Shown here: positions 22,848 to 36,647 of the stretch, in pieces
Layout of the letters: every line of letters begins with the position of its first letter
Numbering within the stretch: position 1 is the stretch's first letter
Origin: Anastrepha obliqua
Taxonomy: Eukaryota > Arthropoda > Insecta > Diptera > Tephritidae
Reading direction: 5' to 3'
Length of the DNA stretch: 64,000 bases
NCBI RefSeq assembly: GCF_027943255.1
Contig: NC_072893.1
Location: 115,629,784-115,693,783, forward strand
Notes under the pieces: generated by a model
What the model was told of the DNA's origin: nothing
Databases searched by the model: none
Seen by the model: the letters and a program-made list of their open reading frames with translations, nothing else
Translations under genes and position numbers: made by a program

Positions 22848-25100
22848 TTGTGTAGAAATACCAAGAGGCATACTTTTAGGGGCTCATTTGAAGATTGCAC
22901 TTACTTTAATCCAACTGTTGGAATTGAAACTATCTTAAAACGCTCAGCTAAAAATATTTTAAATAATTCCATGCTCACACACATTCTTACACCTGTTTTC
23001 TTTGTTCAGATTTTTATGGTATATCATAAATGTGCCCACACAAATATTTATATACATTTTTCCAAAAGCATTCAAGCTCATATGAATGTATTGGTTAGCT
23101 AAAGTCTTTCCGTCTATAACGACTCAACTCTTCACTTACTTTTCACCCTTCCTCACCTCATCTAAACCTCCAACAGCTTCAACTCTCCAACTCAACACAT
23201 CTCCATGCACCGCCGAACAACTCACTTCCTTCTTTACGCCATTTTATAGCCAACTTCCTTTTGCAGTTTAAAATATTTCCAACCATTGTTTTTATTATTT
23301 GCTATTCCTATTCGATTTGATTATTTTTGTACAACTCAACCAATGTATGAGTGTGTCTGTGTGTGTGCTGTGTACCAATATTTATTATTATTTTTGTACT
23401 ACGGCTCATATGCTTGTAAGCTCTGCCCGTACCCGACTCAAGCCACATTCATCGAAAAGTCAATGAGCCTCGTGTATAACGAAACAAAAGAATAATCAAC
23501 GCCGTCGCGATGCCATAAAGGAAGGCAGGATATCCATTAGAATAAGGGGCAGCTGAAGGATAATAGCAGCGAGCAGACCCAAGCTAGCGCAGTAGAAACC
23601 AACAGCATGAAGACTGGGCTGTGAGATGAGCGCTGAGAATGACCAAAAAAGTCTAAATATACCGACATTCATACTATTTATATCTACGAAACGTTTCAAG
23701 AGGATGAAATTCATATTTGATATTGAAATTTGACGAAGTTGGTAGAGAATGCTTGAGTTGGGATGCGGGGTTTACAAATACGAATACTAAGCGGCAAAGT
23801 GAGTGTGGCTATGAATCCGATTTCTGTGACTGACTGCCACACATTGTGCTTGCTTTGGTCCCCCACCCCCAGAAGGCATATCCTAATACTTGAACCCAAA
23901 AGACAACGGACTGAAGTTACCAAATAAATATGCGAGGATGTGTGGCAAATAAAAAAACGTGCAAAAACAAATACTAAAAAATGCAAAAAGAACATCCAAA
24001 AAAGGACACACATATATGATGGTTGGCTTGAGTTGGCTGAGTAGCCAAATATGTGCGCATATGAATGATTGTCTAGGAGTGGGATGGAGTAACTCTTCGA
24101 AACACGAAGCGGCATTTCGGCAAGTGGTTATGTTTGTGCTTTTTTTTTTTGTTATTTTCAACGAACATCGCACTGACTTTTGCTCGCGTTGAGTAGCTCA
24201 TTGAGCTTGAGATGTTTATGGGTTTAGTCCGAAAATGCTGTATGTATGTGTGTGTGTGTATGTTGATAGCGCAATATTCATATATATTTTTAGCGCACTT
24301 TCCATCATAAATTTTCGCCAAACATAACTCACCTCAAAATGTAGATATATGCAAACAAAAAGATCAGAAAAAAAGACAACACAACAACACAATCATCATC
24401 ACTTTGTGTGTAATAAAGTTACTAGGCACACTCGCAACCATATAACCTATGCAAGCTCATATATGTGTCTTAGTATTTGCTTGGCTCATCATCAATGTCC
24501 TTAACTCATATGTATATGCGATATCCTTCACTCATAAATTATTGTCTAGACTATGATTTTAACGTTTTTTGATTATGATTGTCGAAAATTTTTGCCCATT
24601 GCCTGAATGTCCTTTTCCTTAACAAATGCCCCAATAGGTACACACACACACAATCTTTTTTATTTTATCTTATAGAGATATGATTTTTATTTATTTGCCT
24701 GCTTGCGCTTCGTTGATTTTTCGCCAAACGACTGATGCGCGCAATTTTTATTTGTCAAACAAAAAAGCCAAAAAAAAATTCGTAGATTTGAGTGGATTGA
24801 GATTAGAAAAAAAAGGTACGCGTGAGATATCATATCAATAAACTCATATGAATATATATTTATGTATACCACGCGGATGGAGTAAAACCAGAAAAAAAAG
24901 GATTAAAAGCGCGCTGTAATTAAGCCAGTGTAGAGGGCGTATAAGGGCGGTAGGAGCTCTAACGGACGGAAGTGAGATTATTAAAAAGCAAAAGTCCGAA
25001 TGGAGCGAAGCAAGAATTTGGTGCGCGGTATTTATTGGTAAGGCGTTGGACTTTGAAAATAAATACTCCGGCGTTTGTCTATATTTAACTGAAGCTTTCT
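22848..25100. other. cut intron, unique segment
   Basis: Mixed-composition sequence with TG microsatellite pieces near 24240-24260. Open frames of up to 134 codons on the minus strand (23711-24115) look like translated noncoding DNA rather than a known protein. Confidence 0.45.
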
Positions 25101-25104
25101 CAAT

Positions 25105-26592
25105 TACACCAATGTTTATGGCTGAACCAATTTCCATATATTCCAATGCATTAGTGTTATATTGCAAGATTTTTAAGTACAACAACGTTTCACCAATGAT
25201 GTCTCAAATAGATACTTATGATAAAAGTGCAAGATTTTTAAATAATTTAGATAGTCTCTATGTAATTGAAGTAGGTAAAACTTAAACATTTTAAGGTACA
25301 CCAACTTTTCAACAATGGAAAACCCTTGCCAGGATTTTATCTATTTCAAATTACAGGGTTTGATTGAAAAGTAATGAGCCTTCCCGCGCGGAGCGTCTGC
25401 CAAGCGATCAACCAAATCGGCTGGTGGGGGAAAATGATCGTTGAACCTTCCCCTTCTACTATAAACTGCAGCCCAGACCTGTCCCCTCCGGACTTCTTCT
25501 TGTTCCCGCGCCTGATGAGTTTAAAAAATGTTTCCTGCTGTGGAAGGAACGCTACCAGCGGTGTATTGACGCTCAAGGATCCTATTTTGAAGAATATTAA
25601 TTGTATAAGCCAAAAGTTTTAATAAAACTGCTTAAAAAAAATAAGGCTCATTACTTTTCAATCAAACCCTGTATATATAATTGTGAATTAGCAAAATTTT
25701 CGAATACACCAATGTTTCTACAATGTGCGTAAAGAGTAAGATTTCATTTCTGCAAACTCATTTTCGAGCACACCACACATTTTCGAGTACACCAACGTTT
25801 CACCAATGAAGACCAAATTTAGTATATATCATGAAATTTCAATTTTCTGATTAGCTTCGTGAGTTTCTAAGCAATTGGAGTATGCCGAGTATTTGAGCAT
25901 TTTTAAATACTCCAAGGTTTCTACAATGGTGTCTAAATATGTACCAAAGCATTTTCGAATACACCACCGTTTCACCAATGACTACCAACTCAATACATAT
26001 CATAAAATTGTAATATTTCTAATTAATTCAAGGGTTTCCTGGTGTCTCAAATCAGCGGAAAGTAAAATTCTCATGATCTGAACTCATTTAATTTTATCCT
26101 ATTCCATCAGAGTAATATCAAAGCATTTTCGAGTACACCAACGTTTCACCAACGATGTCTAAATTCAGTGCATATCCTAAAATCTCAACACTCTTAATGC
26201 AGTTTGCCAGTTTTCTAACCATTTAAGTAATACTTGAGCATTTTTAAATACACCAATGTTTCAAAAATAGTATAAAAATTAGCGTAAATAGTAAAATCTT
26301 AATTGTTTAAACTCATTCAGGTGTTTTCCCATACACCAGTGGGAAGCAATAGCGTTTTTTATTACACCAACGTTTCACCAATGATCCCTAAATTTGCCAC
26401 TAGTGCCAAAATTTCAATATTTTTCATTAACTAAGTGAGCTTCTGAGCCGTTGAAGTAATATCTGCGCTTTTTCGAGTGTTTTCATAGCACTTTTTTGCA
26501 TGGTAGCACTATTAGTTGCTTTTTAAATAACTGAATTCTACATATTCAGTACAAAATTATACAAATCTAAATACACCAACGTTTCACCAATA
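25105..26592 (+). repeat. CACCAA-pair array, cluster A (forward)
   Basis: About 12 copies of the core CACCAACGTTTCACCAATGG or close variants begin near 25105, 25178, 25297, 25705, 25788, 25908, 25960, 26134, 26249, 26363 and 26572, most preceded by TA. Spacing is 52-120 bp and near 114 or 209 bp in the right half. The spacers are A/T-rich and poorly alike beyond words such as CATTTTCGAGTACACC and TTAAATACACC. A deleted mariner element splits the cluster at 25354-25671. No protein is encoded. The core is shared with clusters B-E; the spacers are not. Confidence 0.85.
25354..25671 (+). mobile_element. Internally deleted mariner element
   Basis: Perfect 27-bp terminal inverted repeats start CAGGGTTTGATTGAAAAGTA at 25354 and end at 25671, each flanked by TA, the mariner/Tc1 target. 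The 264-bp interior translates on the plus strand to a piece of mariner transposase C-terminus containing INCSPDLSPPDFFLFPRL, the block with the third catalytic Asp of the DD34D type. The remaining transposase is missing, so this is a non-autonomous deletion derivative. The perfect ends suggest a fairly recent insertion into the older cluster A. Confidence 0.9.
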
Positions 26593-27870
26593 GCATTCCT
26601 CATTTTATGAGCCATTTAAATTTGCTGGGTATTCATGGATATTCTATTTTGTATTGCTAGTTGAATGCACTACTAAATAATATAGTCGTTGCTGCTTGTC
26701 TCATGTAAGGTAGCAACCTTCTACATCATTATCATGCTATGCTCGCATAATTACTCAATTCAATATTCTGCCCCCCACTGTATACACTCACACTCAAACC
26801 CCATTCAACCTTCAACTATTTAAATGCGGTTAACTTTATGATTTCCTTCATACATACAAACACCAATACAACTCAAGGTGACTGACATGTCCCACTTCCA
26901 CGACTAACGTCCTTCATGAACTACAGTAGTCAAATAAAATAGTCACCCCTTCCACCACTACACTACCGCAAATCAGCCCTTACGTGGGGAGCTTACGCAA
27001 AAACTGTCGAACTGTCTGCTTACTTTTTGATTTATAAAATAACTAATGCAAAAATTTTTGCTCAAACAGACCAAAACCGAAACAAACCAAAAATGAACAG
27101 CCAACAAGAAGCAACCGACAATAAAATAATCAGAAACGACAACAAAATATAAGCAACAAATGCTATGTAAATACTTATAAGCAAAATTCACGTTTATTTA
27201 AATGTGTGCGTGTATGCTGGGATGTATGTGTGTGCATGTGTTGGATTTCGGTTGCTGTCGAAAAGAGTTGCATCGCAATCAAAAAGTGATTCATAAAATG
27301 CAAAAATTAAATTCAATACTTGCAAACTCACACACACACACACTATTACAGATATACACAGCCACATAAGCATATATTAAAATATGCAGACATTTTTGGG
27401 ATACAAATTTATTGTAGCTAACAACTTTGACTACAACTAACTTTTAGCGATAAATGGGTAGGAGTGCTTGAGGAACGGGGTAGGAAAATTATTAAAAATA
27501 TTTATATTTCTAATAAAATGAATTGAAGTGCACGAAAAAAGGGGACCTCTGAAATTGTAGAGACAAATATTGGGGAAGAGTTGAAAATAAGAAAGTTGGT
27601 TAGAAGATTTTAAGTAAATATTTTTTGTATACATTGTGTTTCGAGTAGTGCAATTTGTAAACATATTTCAGATACAAAATGCTAAGTTAAAGCTTAAATA
27701 TCTCGCGTTAGGGCAATTTCCAGAAAATTTCCAAATAGAGATGAAAAGTACCTTTGGCAGCAAAATTAGTTTAAATAAAAAAGTACCTTTGGTCGCAAAT
27801 TTCATTTAGTAGTACACCATAAAAAAATTTTGTACAACACTGAATTACATTTTAAATTATAGCCTTTGAT
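26593..27870. other. cut intron, unique segment between arrays
   Basis: Unique sequence with CA/TG microsatellites near 27200-27240 and 27330-27345. No gene recognised. Confidence 0.5.
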
Positions 27871-28690
27871 AGAAGTATCTAACAGATACAAATGCATCCT
27901 TTTAGACATATTTTTGCTTCGCTTTTTCAAAATATTACTTACTCTAAACTATCGCAAGCGCTAATTGTCAAAGAATCTTAAAGATACAAAAATATATTAT
28001 ATATCCAAAAACATTTAAAAGATACAAAAGTATCTCGAAAACACAATAGTGTCTTTTGCATGAATTGTACCTTTCTCAGAAAAGTATCTCAAAGATACAA
28101 AATTATCATTTACATGATTTCTACTTATGTTAAAAAAAATTATCTTATATATACAAAAGTATCTCAAAGATACAAAAGTACGTCAAAGCTACAAAAGTAT
28201 CTTTTGCATAAATTCTACTTTTGTTCAAAAAAGTATCATGTCTTAAAGATACATAAGTATCTCAAAAATACAAAACTATCTTTCACGTAAATTACAATTT
28301 TTTTAGAAAAATATCTTAAAGATACAAAAGTTGATATAAAAGTATTTTTTCCATGAATTATACTTTTCTCAGAAAAGTATCTTAATGATACAAGAAACAA
28401 GAACAAATACAAATGTATCTTTTACATGAATTACATGTTTTTCAGAAGCGCATCTTAAGAATACGAAAGTATCTCATATATGTAAACGTATCTTTTTTAT
28501 GAATCATACTTTTTTCAGAAAAGTATCTTAAAGATACAAAAGTATTTTAAAAGTGCAAAAGTATCTCAAAGTTAATGTACAAAATTATATTTTACATGAA
28601 CGCGCATTTAAAACATTAATATTTATGTTTATTTAAATTTTGCAACAACTTAAAATATAAAAGTATCTCAAAGATACATATGTCAGTTCT
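27871..28690 (+). repeat. GATAC/GTATC palindrome array, cluster 1 (forward)
   Basis: The words AAAGATACAAAAGTATCTC and GTATCTCAAAGATAC alternate through the segment (for example near 28018, 28082, 28150-28200, 28240, 28310, 28375, 28505, 28660). They are separated by A/T-rich spacers with ATGAATTxTACTTTT words. GATACAAAAGTATC and GTATCTCAAAGATAC are each near-palindromic. The same motif in reverse order makes up 30095-31620. Confidence 0.8.
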
Positions 28691-30094
28691 AAATTAGAAA
28701 GAAATTCATCTCTGATGTATTTGAACTAATAAAATAATAAAATCCAGTTGAATGCCCTACATGCATATCTAAACAAATTCAATTTAAGCCATCTTAAACA
28801 TTTACTTAGCTGAAATTTCTGAGCAAAGTATTTATTTTATGCTTATGCTCAAATCGTGCAAAAATTCTTATAACCACTACATATAAATATCTATAAGATG
28901 TTGCATCGCATTCCCACATATTCGACAAACTCAAGCACACATATATTTATACTGATATATTTTTTTTACCCATATATTTGCATGCACAATGTATTAAGCG
29001 ATTTTCATTTTTCTGCAAATTTTTCAAACACAACATTCCACGTATCCTCGTCGCCTCCCACTCCCTCCGTATCAAGAGTGCATTCTTTAGCAAAGCGCTC
29101 TAATACCATACATCTTTGCCCACTCTCTTTACCATCGCTCATTCCTTTCGTTCAAACCATTCAACCATTCATTCAACTCATTCTTGCAGTCATGCTTTCA
29201 TTTATTTATTTGTTTATTTCTTATACATTCCCTTGCCCATATCGGAAATGTCATGTCAAGTCAGTCGTCAGTCGCAGCAGGACAACAAAAGGACATTCAT
29301 ACATTCATTGCCTGCGCGCTATACTACCTTTGGAATGCAAATGCGACTGACTTGCCTGCCTTACTCCCGCGACTAACACTGTCGCATTGGCGCTGAGCAT
29401 ACCTACATATATACACACATACATACATATGTTTGCGCGCTGCACATATCGAGTTGGAAACGCAAACAAACAAAAAAAAGCGAATCTGCTGGTATACCTC
29501 AGTGGAATTATTTGTTGCAAAATAATAAAATAATAAGCAAATATGTCCTTTTCATTCCTCAATTCTGTTACACTTATTGCAACTGGAAAAAAGTGTTTTC
29601 TATATCTGTGAATGTGCATATAAATAAGAATTCTAACGATAGGAGTGCAACCAACGAAAAAAACGCAATTGTCAGTCTTGCTCTTTGTCACTCTACCTTT
29701 CCTGCTGGAATTTCACCTCCCATCTACCATTTTTGCCGTACTTTCATAATATTTCCTCTCTAATAGACAATTGTCATCTGGGATTTTTCGTATTGTATAT
29801 TTTATTTCTATAAATTTTTTATCGTTAGCTTTGTTGTTGCTAACATTTGTTACTCTTGCAAATTGTATCAGTATTTGTATTTATGTTTGCGTTTGCTCTT
29901 CTATAGATTTTTCTCAAGGGTGCACTTGATGTAGGGAAAATATGAGGGTATTCAGTATAATGCAGAATGCTTTTGTTTGAAGGACTTCAGAAATCTAGTA
30001 GATGCTTTACAGAGATATTTATTTGCTCTTCATTTATTGTTGAATTTTTCAAATAAAATACATGGATGAATTTGAAAGAGGCATTAAAGAATAT
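28691..30094. other. cut intron, unique segment between the two GATAC arrays
   Basis: About 1.4 kb of mixed-composition unique sequence. The longest frame (150 codons, 28898-29350) has no recognisable protein content. A CATA microsatellite lies near 29410-29430. Confidence 0.5.
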
Positions 30095-31620
30095 AGATAC
30101 GTTTATGTATCTGAGAAACTTTCTTCATTTGTGTCCCTTACGCATAATCATAAATTTTATTTATTTTGACAATTAATGATTAAGCAACTATGAAATTTAG
30201 CTGAAAAAGATACTTTTGTATCTTTCAGCCACTCGCATTTCATGAGTTATGATTTTTGTTTTTTGATTTATAGTAATAATTTATGGTTTATAGCCGGAAA
30301 AGCTACATTTGTATCTGTGAGATACGTTTTCCTTTATAAAAACATTTGAAGCGTGTCTTACTTTTACAGCTGCATATATTTTTTCTTCTTATAGTAACTA
30401 TTTTTATGTTGCTTTATTAATTTACCATGAAAGGCAAATTTGTATCTTTGAGATACCTTCACTTCGTTATGCTACTTAAATCTTCCAGATAGTTTATAAC
30501 TACACCTAATTTTTGTAACTACACCTAACTAATGTATAACTTCTGAGATCCATAAAATTTTTATGTTGCATTATCTTTGAGATACTCTTCGTGTTCGTAC
30601 TAATTCCGCGTATAGATGTGTTTTTTCTATTTTTATACTGCATTAATAGCTTTAATTAATACAATTCATATCTGTATTTTTGTATATATTTTTGCAACAA
30701 AACATATTTTGTCGCATTCTATCAAATTTTTATGTTACATTAGTAGTGTTACTATAATAGATATAAATGTATCTTTGAGATACTTTTGTATCAGAATTTT
30801 ATTTTTTCGGCGAAACATATTTTTCCGTATTCTATCAAATTTTATACTGGATTGATAGTATTACTATAATAGATACATATGTATCTTTGAGATACTTTTG
30901 TATCTCGCTCTTATTTTTTGAGCAACACATGTTTATCTGTGTTGTATGAATTTGTGTGATGTTCTAGAAGCTTTACTTTAAAAGATACATATGTATCTTT
31001 AAGGTGCTTTTCTATCTCAATCTTACTTTTCCAGCAAAATATATTTTTTTGTGCTCTATCAAATTTATACACTGCATTAGTAGTTTTACTTTAAAAGAAA
31101 CATATGTATCTTTGAGATACTTTCTTATCTCTACTTATTTCAGCAGCAAAATATATTTTCTTGTGTTTTGTTATCTTATATTTTCTTTAGTATATTTACT
31201 TTAAAAGATACTTATGTATCTTTGCGATACTTTTGTCTCTCAATCTTACTTTTCCAGCAAGATATATATTTTTGTGCTCTACCAAATTTGTATACTGCAT
31301 TAGTAGTTTTACTTTAAAAGAAACATATGTATCTTTGAGATACTTTCGTATCCCTACTTATTTTAGCAGCAAAAAATATTTCCTTGTGTTCTATTTTTAT
31401 TTTGTATACTATTTTTATTTTATTATACTAATTTTATTTTGTTATCAAGACTTAAGTGCTTGTACTTCGAAATAAGCATATGTATCTTTGAGATACTTTT
31501 GTATCTCAATCTTATTTTTCCAGCAAAATATATTTTTCTGTGTTCCAACACATTATTTGCAATATTTGTAATAATTTCTATAAACTATGTATTTGTATCT
31601 CTGAGATACTTTTGTACCCA
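30095..31620 (-). repeat. GATAC/GTATC palindrome array, cluster 2 (reverse), ~112-bp period
   Basis: Cores of the form AGATACATATGTATCT followed by TTGAGATACTTTTGTATCTC begin near 30871, 30982, 31095, 31206, 31319, 31473 and 31583 (spacing 110-113 bp, one of 154). Weaker copies lie near 30100, 30205, 30305, 30425, 30565 and 30770. AAAGATACATATGTATCTTT (around 30982-31000) is a perfect 20-bp palindrome. In the right half the spacers also match each other (TTTTCCAGCAAAATATATTT, CACTGCATTAGTAGTTTTAC). Confidence 0.85.
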
Positions 31621-34600
31621 CACCCTAATTTGGTAGTTTAAGCTATTTTTGTGTACTGTTTCTGTGTTCGCAGTTGTTGTATGCAACTTTTAGAGTGTTT
31701 TTTTTATTTGTAGTGAAAGATATCTTTGTATATATGCAGTTTTGTAGCTAAATTTGAGTTTTATGTATTTCGACTTGTTCAACAGTGCGTCTAAGTGTTG
31801 TTCTGCAATTTCAAGTATTTCATTTACCATTTTCTATATTTTTCATTTTTTGAATACAATTTTTACTTTTTAAGTTTAATTGATGCCCGCACTTTGTATC
31901 TCAAAAATCCCTTGATTCATCTTTAGCTCGCCTGCCAAAAAAAATTTACACTTTCATTAGTTCAGTTGCTCAGAACCCGTTCGACATCACGCGCCCACCA
32001 CTCAACTGTCTGCGATGCCCTCAAGTGTAAGCAATAATTGCAAACGTGCACATTATATGTAAAAAAAGCGAAAGCAAAAAAAAATTATGCATACATATTA
32101 ATTTTTCGGCTGGCTATTTTACAGTTACAAAAGCGCAAATCATTGATTTATTTGCAATTTGCTTTTATCTCGAAAAAAGGATGCTCAGCTCGACTCTTGT
32201 GGCCACCCACACTGGCCACTGTCAAACACAAAGCAACCACATCAGAGTATCGGAGTAATAACCAAAAACAAAATTATTAATAAAAAAACAAACGCGCCAG
32301 CAAAGATACTTGTGTGTGGATATTTTTTGTATGAAATATATTTTGAATTGAACCTTTTTTGTGGCCCTGCCTGACATTATAACTGACATAACGCGACAAT
32401 GAATGAAGAAAAGTATGATGCAATGGAGTGGTGAATGAGTTGCGGTATGGGCCGGTTATTGGTAGCATTTTTGCATGCTGACCACATTTTAGATACGCAT
32501 GTGAAATATATAAATTGTGACTGTCAAAGAGGTATTTGGGTTTTGAAAGCGGAAAAAACTTGAAACAAATTCACTCACTCACACTCCACGCTATACATAC
32601 GTGCCGTGGCGTATGAGTAACAACTGCGAGTGGCTCTTGAATGGTGCACTGACGCGACATGCTTCGATTTGCCTCAGACACGACCTGCAATTCATTTATT
32701 GCCATGAAAGCATAACCCTTTCTTGTTGCTAACTTCCTTTTTGGCTTGCGCGCTATAAGGCGATACATTTATTTATTTATTAAAACTTTTTCTTTATTTT
32801 TGTTGGCTTTTTTGTACGCCCAATTTTTTGATATACGAATATGAAAATGTGAAAAAGGATATGCGCGCATGCAAATTCATCTCTATACAAATAATATGTG
32901 TTACACAATATATCCTTTCACATACACGCACACACCTAAGCGCACATGAGTCTGTGTGCATTTGATTGAAAAAGGATACGCACTCATGCGGGCAACTTGA
33001 ATCGCAAACGATTTGTAATTAACAAAATTGCCAAGCAGCCAACTCACCAGCATGCACGAGCTGAGGCTGAAACTCCAACTCAGTTGAACAACGGCAGCAG
33101 CAAGAAAGGACTCAAGTCGCGCGCGCGATCAACCACCGGCGCAAAGCAGTGTTGACGTTCGGTGGTGTGAGCAGTCATCTTAACCACCTACTTAATCACT
33201 GTACTGCAACAATTGATGATTGCCAAGACGCACACTGTCGCAAAGCCACAATGAAGCTAAGCATTGCGCGTACTTAGGCGGCGAAGGAAGTTGAGAAGAA
33301 TAAAAGGCGTAAAAATTTGAAATTTATAGCACAACTAAGCCAGCCAAGTGATAGGGTGCATTTCGCGAACTGCCGCATTTCTGATAAATTTCCTAGCGGC
33401 GTTTCAAGCGTCAGCCACAAGCCACATGTGTCGCCAATATGTGCGTACAATACCAACTGAAAAGTTACAACAGAAAGCAGCAGCAATGGCAGCAGCAGTA
33501 ACTGCACAGAACGCAAACGTCAAAGGAATTAAAATTCATTGGAGCAGAAAAATTTTGAAAAATATATCTGCTGGCTGGCTTGAAAAAGGCGGGCAGCATA
33601 CTTGCTTTTCGGCGGCTAGCTGATGAGTTAATGCGCGGTTGAGTGCTGTAGTGCATCTCGCTCACTCACCTCTATACTCAGTCGCTTCACAAATCACGCA
33701 CAAGCAAAAAAGGGTTTAAAGACAAAAGTCGTCGTGACAATGCCATTGATTTTTGCCTCTATACGCGTATATGATTTTTAATGCCTAAGCCTAAAAGCGG
33801 GCAACACACACACACACATAAAATACGGCTGTCGCCGTTTGTTATTTGTTGTCCTTGCTTCGAAGCATACTTAGAGGCGCACATACTCACACTCTGTGCG
33901 CCTGTCGTTTGGGTGTCCTTTTTTCCTAATACAATTGCCTTGGGTGCGCGTGACCGTGTCGTGAGTTAGCTGCAAGGCTTTCAAGCAACAACATTGGGGC
34001 AAGCGAAGCCGTAGACGAAGCTTAATTAAGATATGTGCACAAGTATTTGTTACGAGCTCACACATACATGCACATATGCATGCATACACTCCCAGTTATT
34101 GATGGCAATACATACGAGTACCTCAAAAAGTATGAGAAAGTGCTCCACTTAGAAGCGTAATTTTGTTTGTATATCAGTGCGCAGCCAAGGGGGATTATTT
34201 AGCTTCCTTGAGCACTTACATGTGTGTGTCATTGTCTGTATAGAATTGATAATTTTTGCATAAATTTTAATGAAGGTCTACTCGCACTCCCAGTATCCAC
34301 AAATACCGCCATTGCTTGCCGAACACCCAAGCAATTGTCATTAACTCTTTCTCAGCTATCCCCCCCTGCCTCACGCTTTTGACATTTATTTTGTTATTAA
34401 TGATTACGAAATGTCGATTGTGGGTGCGTGAACACCTGATACAAGCCGAGTGTGCAGTTTATGAGGGTGATATGGCCAGTTTTGTGGGTTAAAGCGCCCG
34501 AAAATAGGCAATGAAACTGCTTATATTGTAATGAAAGCTGGCAAGTAAATGTTTGATTGCAAAATGTTGCGTTTAATGACCACGTACAAAAATATTAGAA

Positions 34601-36647
34601 AATCGGTACTCAAAAGCCTGAAAGTATGCAATAGCGTTTAAAAGGCAATAATGCATTCAAAGTGGTGAAACTTGTTGCATAGTCAATAAAAATAGAAGAG
34701 TTGAAAAGGATAAATAAATTGAAAATCTAAAATTTTATAAAATGGCAAACCTGAAAGTATTTAAACATTTTTTAGAATTCAGAAATTTTAGAAAATTATT
34801 CGGTTCTAGTCAATAAAAATAGGAGCGCTGTAAAGGATAAATTTATTTAAATAAAACTTACAAAATGTCAAGCCTAAAAGTGTGTTAACATTTTTGAGAA
34901 CTCATAAAGTTTAGAAAGTTCTTTCGTTTTTTAAGTAACTTAGAAAAAAATTACAAAAAAGTGAAAAAGTCGCTAATTTTACAAACAAAAATTAGAGTGG
35001 TGAAATGTAAATTATTTGAAGCCCAAAATTATGAAATAGAGCATCCCAAAAGTATGCAACATATTACAATGAATGCTTTACACAACCACAGTCAAAACTC
35101 CGCAACGCTTTAATAAGCATTGATCTGAAGTTTAGAAAACGTCAAAGCAATTTTTATACAATTTTAACTTATTAAAAGCTGCCTTAAAGTATGCAAAGTA
35201 TGACAACTACCGCGCAATACAAGGCTTGGCGTGCTACGAAATACCAAAGGTCGCTACTGCTTGCATCCGATTTCCCCACTGTAGAAAAAGTTAGCCTAAA
35301 TGAAAGGTTATTCTCAAAGAACAAAATACTACTGGGAACTTAAAAGTTTGGTAAATTTGTTTATCACCTTTAATTTTACCTTAAAAATAACCTTAAACTG
35401 TCCAATAATTTCAAATGTTTACAAATTGTATGCACTTTTTTTATTCAAATACCTTTATAAAGGTATATCGAGTCGGTTGTTCAACTAATCGCGCCTGTAA
35501 ATATGCCGAATGACAAGCATGGCCACAGCAAAGCAAAACCAAACGGCAACACACACATACCAGTATACAGCTATTATTACAATTATGCACGATTGCAATA
35601 GTTTCACATAAGCAAAACAACCAAATACAATAACAACAACAGCAATATAAACATTGACTGCGACCATGGCGCACTAGCCAGCCAATCAGTCAAAGTTGAA
35701 ACTACACAAAGTCAAACTTTGTTGATGAAATGTAATTATAAAGGTACACACACATACATATACAGGCAAAACGACACATATAGCACATATACACGTAGAC
35801 GAATACAAATACTGTTTTTATAGTTGCATGATTTAGAAAGCAACGCAGTGTTGTTGGATATGAACATTTTTAACAAAGCAGTTTTAAAATTTTTGGCGAA
35901 TATTCGACACCAAACCGAAATATTGTGGATATGCATATACATATGTATGTATATATGCACAATCATATATCCGTACAAAAGACTGCTACCAACACATACT
36001 ACGGGCTGTAGTATTGAGAAGCTGTGGCAGCTGTAGTTTTTCATTGGTTTCTGTTGGAAATATTTTATCAACACTCACACTCACACACATACATATATCG
36101 ATGCGCTTCAAGTAGTTGTAAAATTTCTGCCAGCTAGCGATGGATCGTCTTGGGTGTCGATGTTCGTTAGTAGTCGAAAATACTTACTTTGCATCTCACT
36201 CTGCGCCCCCATTAAAAAGGGTTGAAAATTCAATCCAAGTTGATTTATTGTTTTAATATTACAAAATGTGAAATATAAAGCTCGAAGCGTTGGTGGGTGT
36301 GTATGGAAATAGTGAAATGGTATTTGATTGTAGTATCAGAAACAGAGATAGGTATTTGTTATTAGATTGGTGGAGAGATGAATTAAACGAGTGGCGGTAT
36401 TGTTTGGGGAAGGAAACAAAGATAGCGAACAAATATTAAACAACTCGTACGTATGTAAATAATATTTCAAGCGCGCACTATATTGCTCGTAGCATTTATG
36501 AGCGCGGGTAGTTAAATAATTTTGTTTAGAAAGCAAAATAAGTTCAGCTTAGAGCCCATATTTTCATATTTCTTTAACTAGTATTGCTACAAAAATTTAA
36601 TACCTTATACATACGTCAAATATTTTAGCATTAGTGGGATATTTGGG
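31621..36647. other. cut intron, unique segment
   Basis: No coding exon recognised. About 33000-33680 is richer in G+C (CAGCAG words, a GCGCGCGCG run near 33120) and is a possible regulatory island. A ~127-bp two-copy repeat occupies about 34682-34935. Confidence 0.5.
34682..34935. repeat. Two-copy ~127-bp tandem repeat
   Basis: GTCAATAAAAATAG starts at 34682 and again at 34809. It is followed in both copies by AAAGGATAAAT, ATAAAATGGCAA/ACAAAATGTCAA, CCTGAAAGT/CCTAAAAGT, AACATTTTT and TTTAGAAA. The copies are diverged. Confidence 0.65.

Noticed and set aside
23711..24192. Overlapping frames of 77-134 codons on both strands
   Set aside because: Several frames are open at once with no recognisable domain; the region behaves like noncoding intron.
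28898..29350. 150-codon open frame
   Set aside because: Composition follows the local T/C-rich DNA, there is no domain, and overlapping frames are similarly open.
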